Source of the DNA: Deltaproteobacteria bacterium RBG_16_44_11
GTDB taxonomy: Bacteria > Desulfobacterota > Syntrophia > Syntrophales > Smithellaceae
Assembly: GCA_001797845.1 (NCBI GenBank)
Contig: MGQN01000027.1
Location: 1 to 6,964 of the forward strand
Direction: 5' to 3'
Length of the DNA: 6,964 nt
Shown: in pieces, positions 5,679 to 6,964 of the stretch
How positions within the stretch are numbered: position 1 is the first letter of the stretch
Layout: the number at the start of each line of letters is the position of its first letter
Made by a program: the position numbers and the translations under genes
Notes under the pieces: model-generated
The model's database searches: none
Seen by the model: the letters and a program-made list of their open reading frames with translations, nothing else
What the model was told of the DNA's origin: nothing

Positions 5679-6443
5679 ATGGCTTCCGGAAACACTAAAA
5701 ACTTTGAGTTTAGGCTGAAAAAGGCCGGGCTTATCGCAGTTATAACCGGCATGGTCGCACTTTTATGTTTTGCTTTTTTGTTAGGAGTAAATGTCGGTAA
5801 GAATATTGATACTTATCCGGAAAAAATATCTTCACTGCCGCAAAAAGCTTTAGCACTTATCTGGCACAAGGGTAAACTTCAGCCCACGGAAAATTTAACA
5901 GATAATAAAAATCCGCCCGAACAAGCGAAAGAAGAAGATATCGATCTGACGTTTTACAATACTTTGACCGGCAAAAAAGGCGTGGCCAGAGAAAAAGGCG
6001 CGCCGGGGAAAAAACAGGTAATCGAAACGGCGCCGCCAATTGTTGCACCTCTCCAAGAAAATAATGAGGAAACCGTCAACAGCAATGAATCTCTGGAAAC
6101 CCCCAAACAACCTCCGGAAGCAATAACCGATAAAAAGAAAGAAGAGAACAAACCAAAAATAAAAGAAAAAACACCGCCTGCAGCACCGGGCAAGCATAAA
6201 TATATAGTGCAGGCGGCCTCTTTGAAAGAAAAAGCCAAAGCCTACCAGTTAACCAAAAAAATTGCGGAGCTCGGCTTTGATCCAAAAATAATTCCAATAG
6301 AGATTAAAAACAAGGGAACATGGTACCGCGTTATTATTTCCGGCTTTGATAACAAAGCTAAGGCGCAGGAATCCGCCGCGAAAATATCTAAAAAAACAGG
6401 TACAGATTGTATTATCCGCAGCGCGGATAGCGCCAATAACTAA
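5679..6443 (+). CDS. Membrane-anchored SPOR-domain protein
   Basis: This 254-residue bitopic inner-membrane protein has a short cytoplasmic N-terminus, one transmembrane helix at about 17-40 ending in GVNVG, a periplasmic low-complexity linker rich in Pro, Lys and Glu (about 65-170), and a C-terminal SPOR domain at about 173-248 (KYIVQAASLKEKAKA opening; WYRVIISGF at 215-223). SPOR domains bind peptidoglycan glycan strands stripped of stem peptides, which places such proteins at the division septum; FtsN and DedD are the best-known members. The linker contains DLTFYNTLTGKK (89-100), a hydrophobic motif in an otherwise charged stretch. I recall similar motifs in SPOR proteins next to argS in other delta-proteobacteria. 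AGGAGAA (5667-5673), 5 nt before the ATG, supports the start. The stop is 23 bp before ffh, so the two are probably co-transcribed. The exact role in division is inferred. Confidence 0.88.
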   Translation: MASGNTKNFEFRLKKAGLIAVITGMVALLCFAFLLGVNVGKNIDTYPEKISSLPQKALALIWHKGKLQPTENLTDNKNPPEQAKEEDIDLTFYNTLTGKKGVAREKGAPGKKQVIETAPPIVAPLQENNEETVNSNESLETPKQPPEAITDKKKEENKPKIKEKTPPAAPGKHKYIVQAASLKEKAKAYQLTKKIAELGFDPKIIPIEIKNKGTWYRVIISGFDNKAKAQESAAKISKKTGTDCIIRSADSANN

Positions 6444-6466
6444 AATGGCTATGTGGTTAATTGAAT

Positions 6467-6964
6467 ATGTTCGAAAATTTATCGGATAAACTACAAATTA
6501 TTTTTAATAAATTGAAAAAACGTGGGTTATTAAGGCAAGACGATGTCGACGCCGCGTTAAAAGAAATACGCATGGCGCTTTTGGAAGCGGATGTTAATTT
6601 CAAAGTCGTTAAGAATTTTATCGAAGAATTACGCATTGCCGCTGTAGGTCAGGAAGTATTAGAAAGTATTACTCCCGGCCAACAGATGGTAAAAATAGTT
6701 CATGATCGTCTGATAAGCCTCATGGGGGGCGCCAGCACGCATATTAAATTCGGTTCCCGGGTTCCTGCGGCAATTATGCTGATTGGCCTGCAAGGGTGCG
6801 GCAAGACCACAACCGCGGTCAAACTGGCACGATTATTAATGTACGAACAAAAGAAAGTTTATCTTGTTTCGGCGGATATTTACCGCCCGGCGGCGATGGA
6901 GCAACTGGCGCAACTGGGAAAACAGATTAATGCCGGCGTTTTTGCAGAGACAAACCTGAAAGAT
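6467..6964 (+). CDS. ffh: Signal recognition particle GTPase Ffh (SRP54), 5' part
   Basis: This is the first 166 codons of Ffh, cut by the window edge. Ffh binds 4.5S RNA and nascent signal sequences and delivers ribosomes to FtsY at the membrane. The N domain (about 1-90) starts MFENLSDKLQ and contains the family signature ALLEADVNF (37-45). The G domain follows with the P-loop GLQGCGKTT (107-115) and the DIYRPAA motif (137-143). The later GTPase motifs and the methionine-rich M domain lie beyond the window. ATG 6467 matches the family start; an in-frame stop at 6458-6460 excludes any start upstream of a TTG at 6461. There is no real Shine-Dalgarno sequence (only GTGGT at 6453-6457). Its start overlaps a 14-codon ORF in another frame (6445-6489), so translation may be coupled to the upstream SPOR gene or that mini-ORF. 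The P-loop has Cys where Ala or Ser is more usual; the lysine and threonines are intact. Confidence 0.96.
   Translation, partial: MFENLSDKLQIIFNKLKKRGLLRQDDVDAALKEIRMALLEADVNFKVVKNFIEELRIAAVGQEVLESITPGQQMVKIVHDRLISLMGGASTHIKFGSRVPAAIMLIGLQGCGKTTTAVKLARLLMYEQKKVYLVSADIYRPAAMEQLAQLGKQINAGVFAETNLKD

Noticed and set aside
5895..6297. Several overlapping - strand ORFs, Phe/Leu-rich, that look membrane-like
   Set aside because: They are the complement of the Lys/Glu/Pro-rich linker of the SPOR protein; the complement of AAA/GAA codons gives Phe-rich pseudo-membrane sequence.

Overview
The window looks like a chromosomal stretch of a mesophilic Gram-negative bacterium of moderate GC content, most likely a Desulfobacterota (former Deltaproteobacteria) member, perhaps a Syntrophia-like lineage. 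This rests on a type IV pilus PilY1-type adhesin together with the order argS - SPOR-domain protein - ffh, and on the ArgS and Ffh sequence types. The taxonomic call is inference from gene content and recalled gene order, not from a search.

Layout, all genes on the + strand. 1-90 is the last 29 codons of an unidentified upstream gene. 169-3417 encodes a 1082-residue secreted PilY1-like protein: signal peptide, von Willebrand A (vWA) domain with an intact metal site, and C-terminal PilY1 beta-propeller with a calcium loop. 3418-3542 carries two good sigma70-type promoters in tandem, driving a 56-residue cysteine-rich small protein (3543-3713) that ends at a strong intrinsic terminator (3738-3781). 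A third promoter overlaps that terminator and is placed so that argS (3805-5469, arginyl-tRNA synthetase) may be read from a leaderless mRNA. Directly after the argS stop lies a 146-bp inverted-repeat element (5471-5616) with imperfect ends of about 31 bp and two internal hairpins, which resembles a MITE or other dispersed palindromic repeat. Then come a membrane-anchored SPOR-domain protein (5679-6443) and, 23 bp later, the first 166 codons of ffh (SRP54 GTPase), which runs off the right edge.

Functionally there are two blocks. The left one (1-3417) belongs to type IV pilus assembly and surface adhesion. The right one (3805-6964) is housekeeping: tRNA charging, a septal peptidoglycan-binding protein, and co-translational protein targeting. 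The small cysteine-rich gene sits between them as its own transcription unit. I see no defence system, phage gene, CRISPR array, tRNA or rRNA gene. The points most worth a second look are the inverted-repeat element, the possible leaderless argS start embedded in a terminator, and the orphan cysteine-rich mini-protein under a near-consensus promoter.
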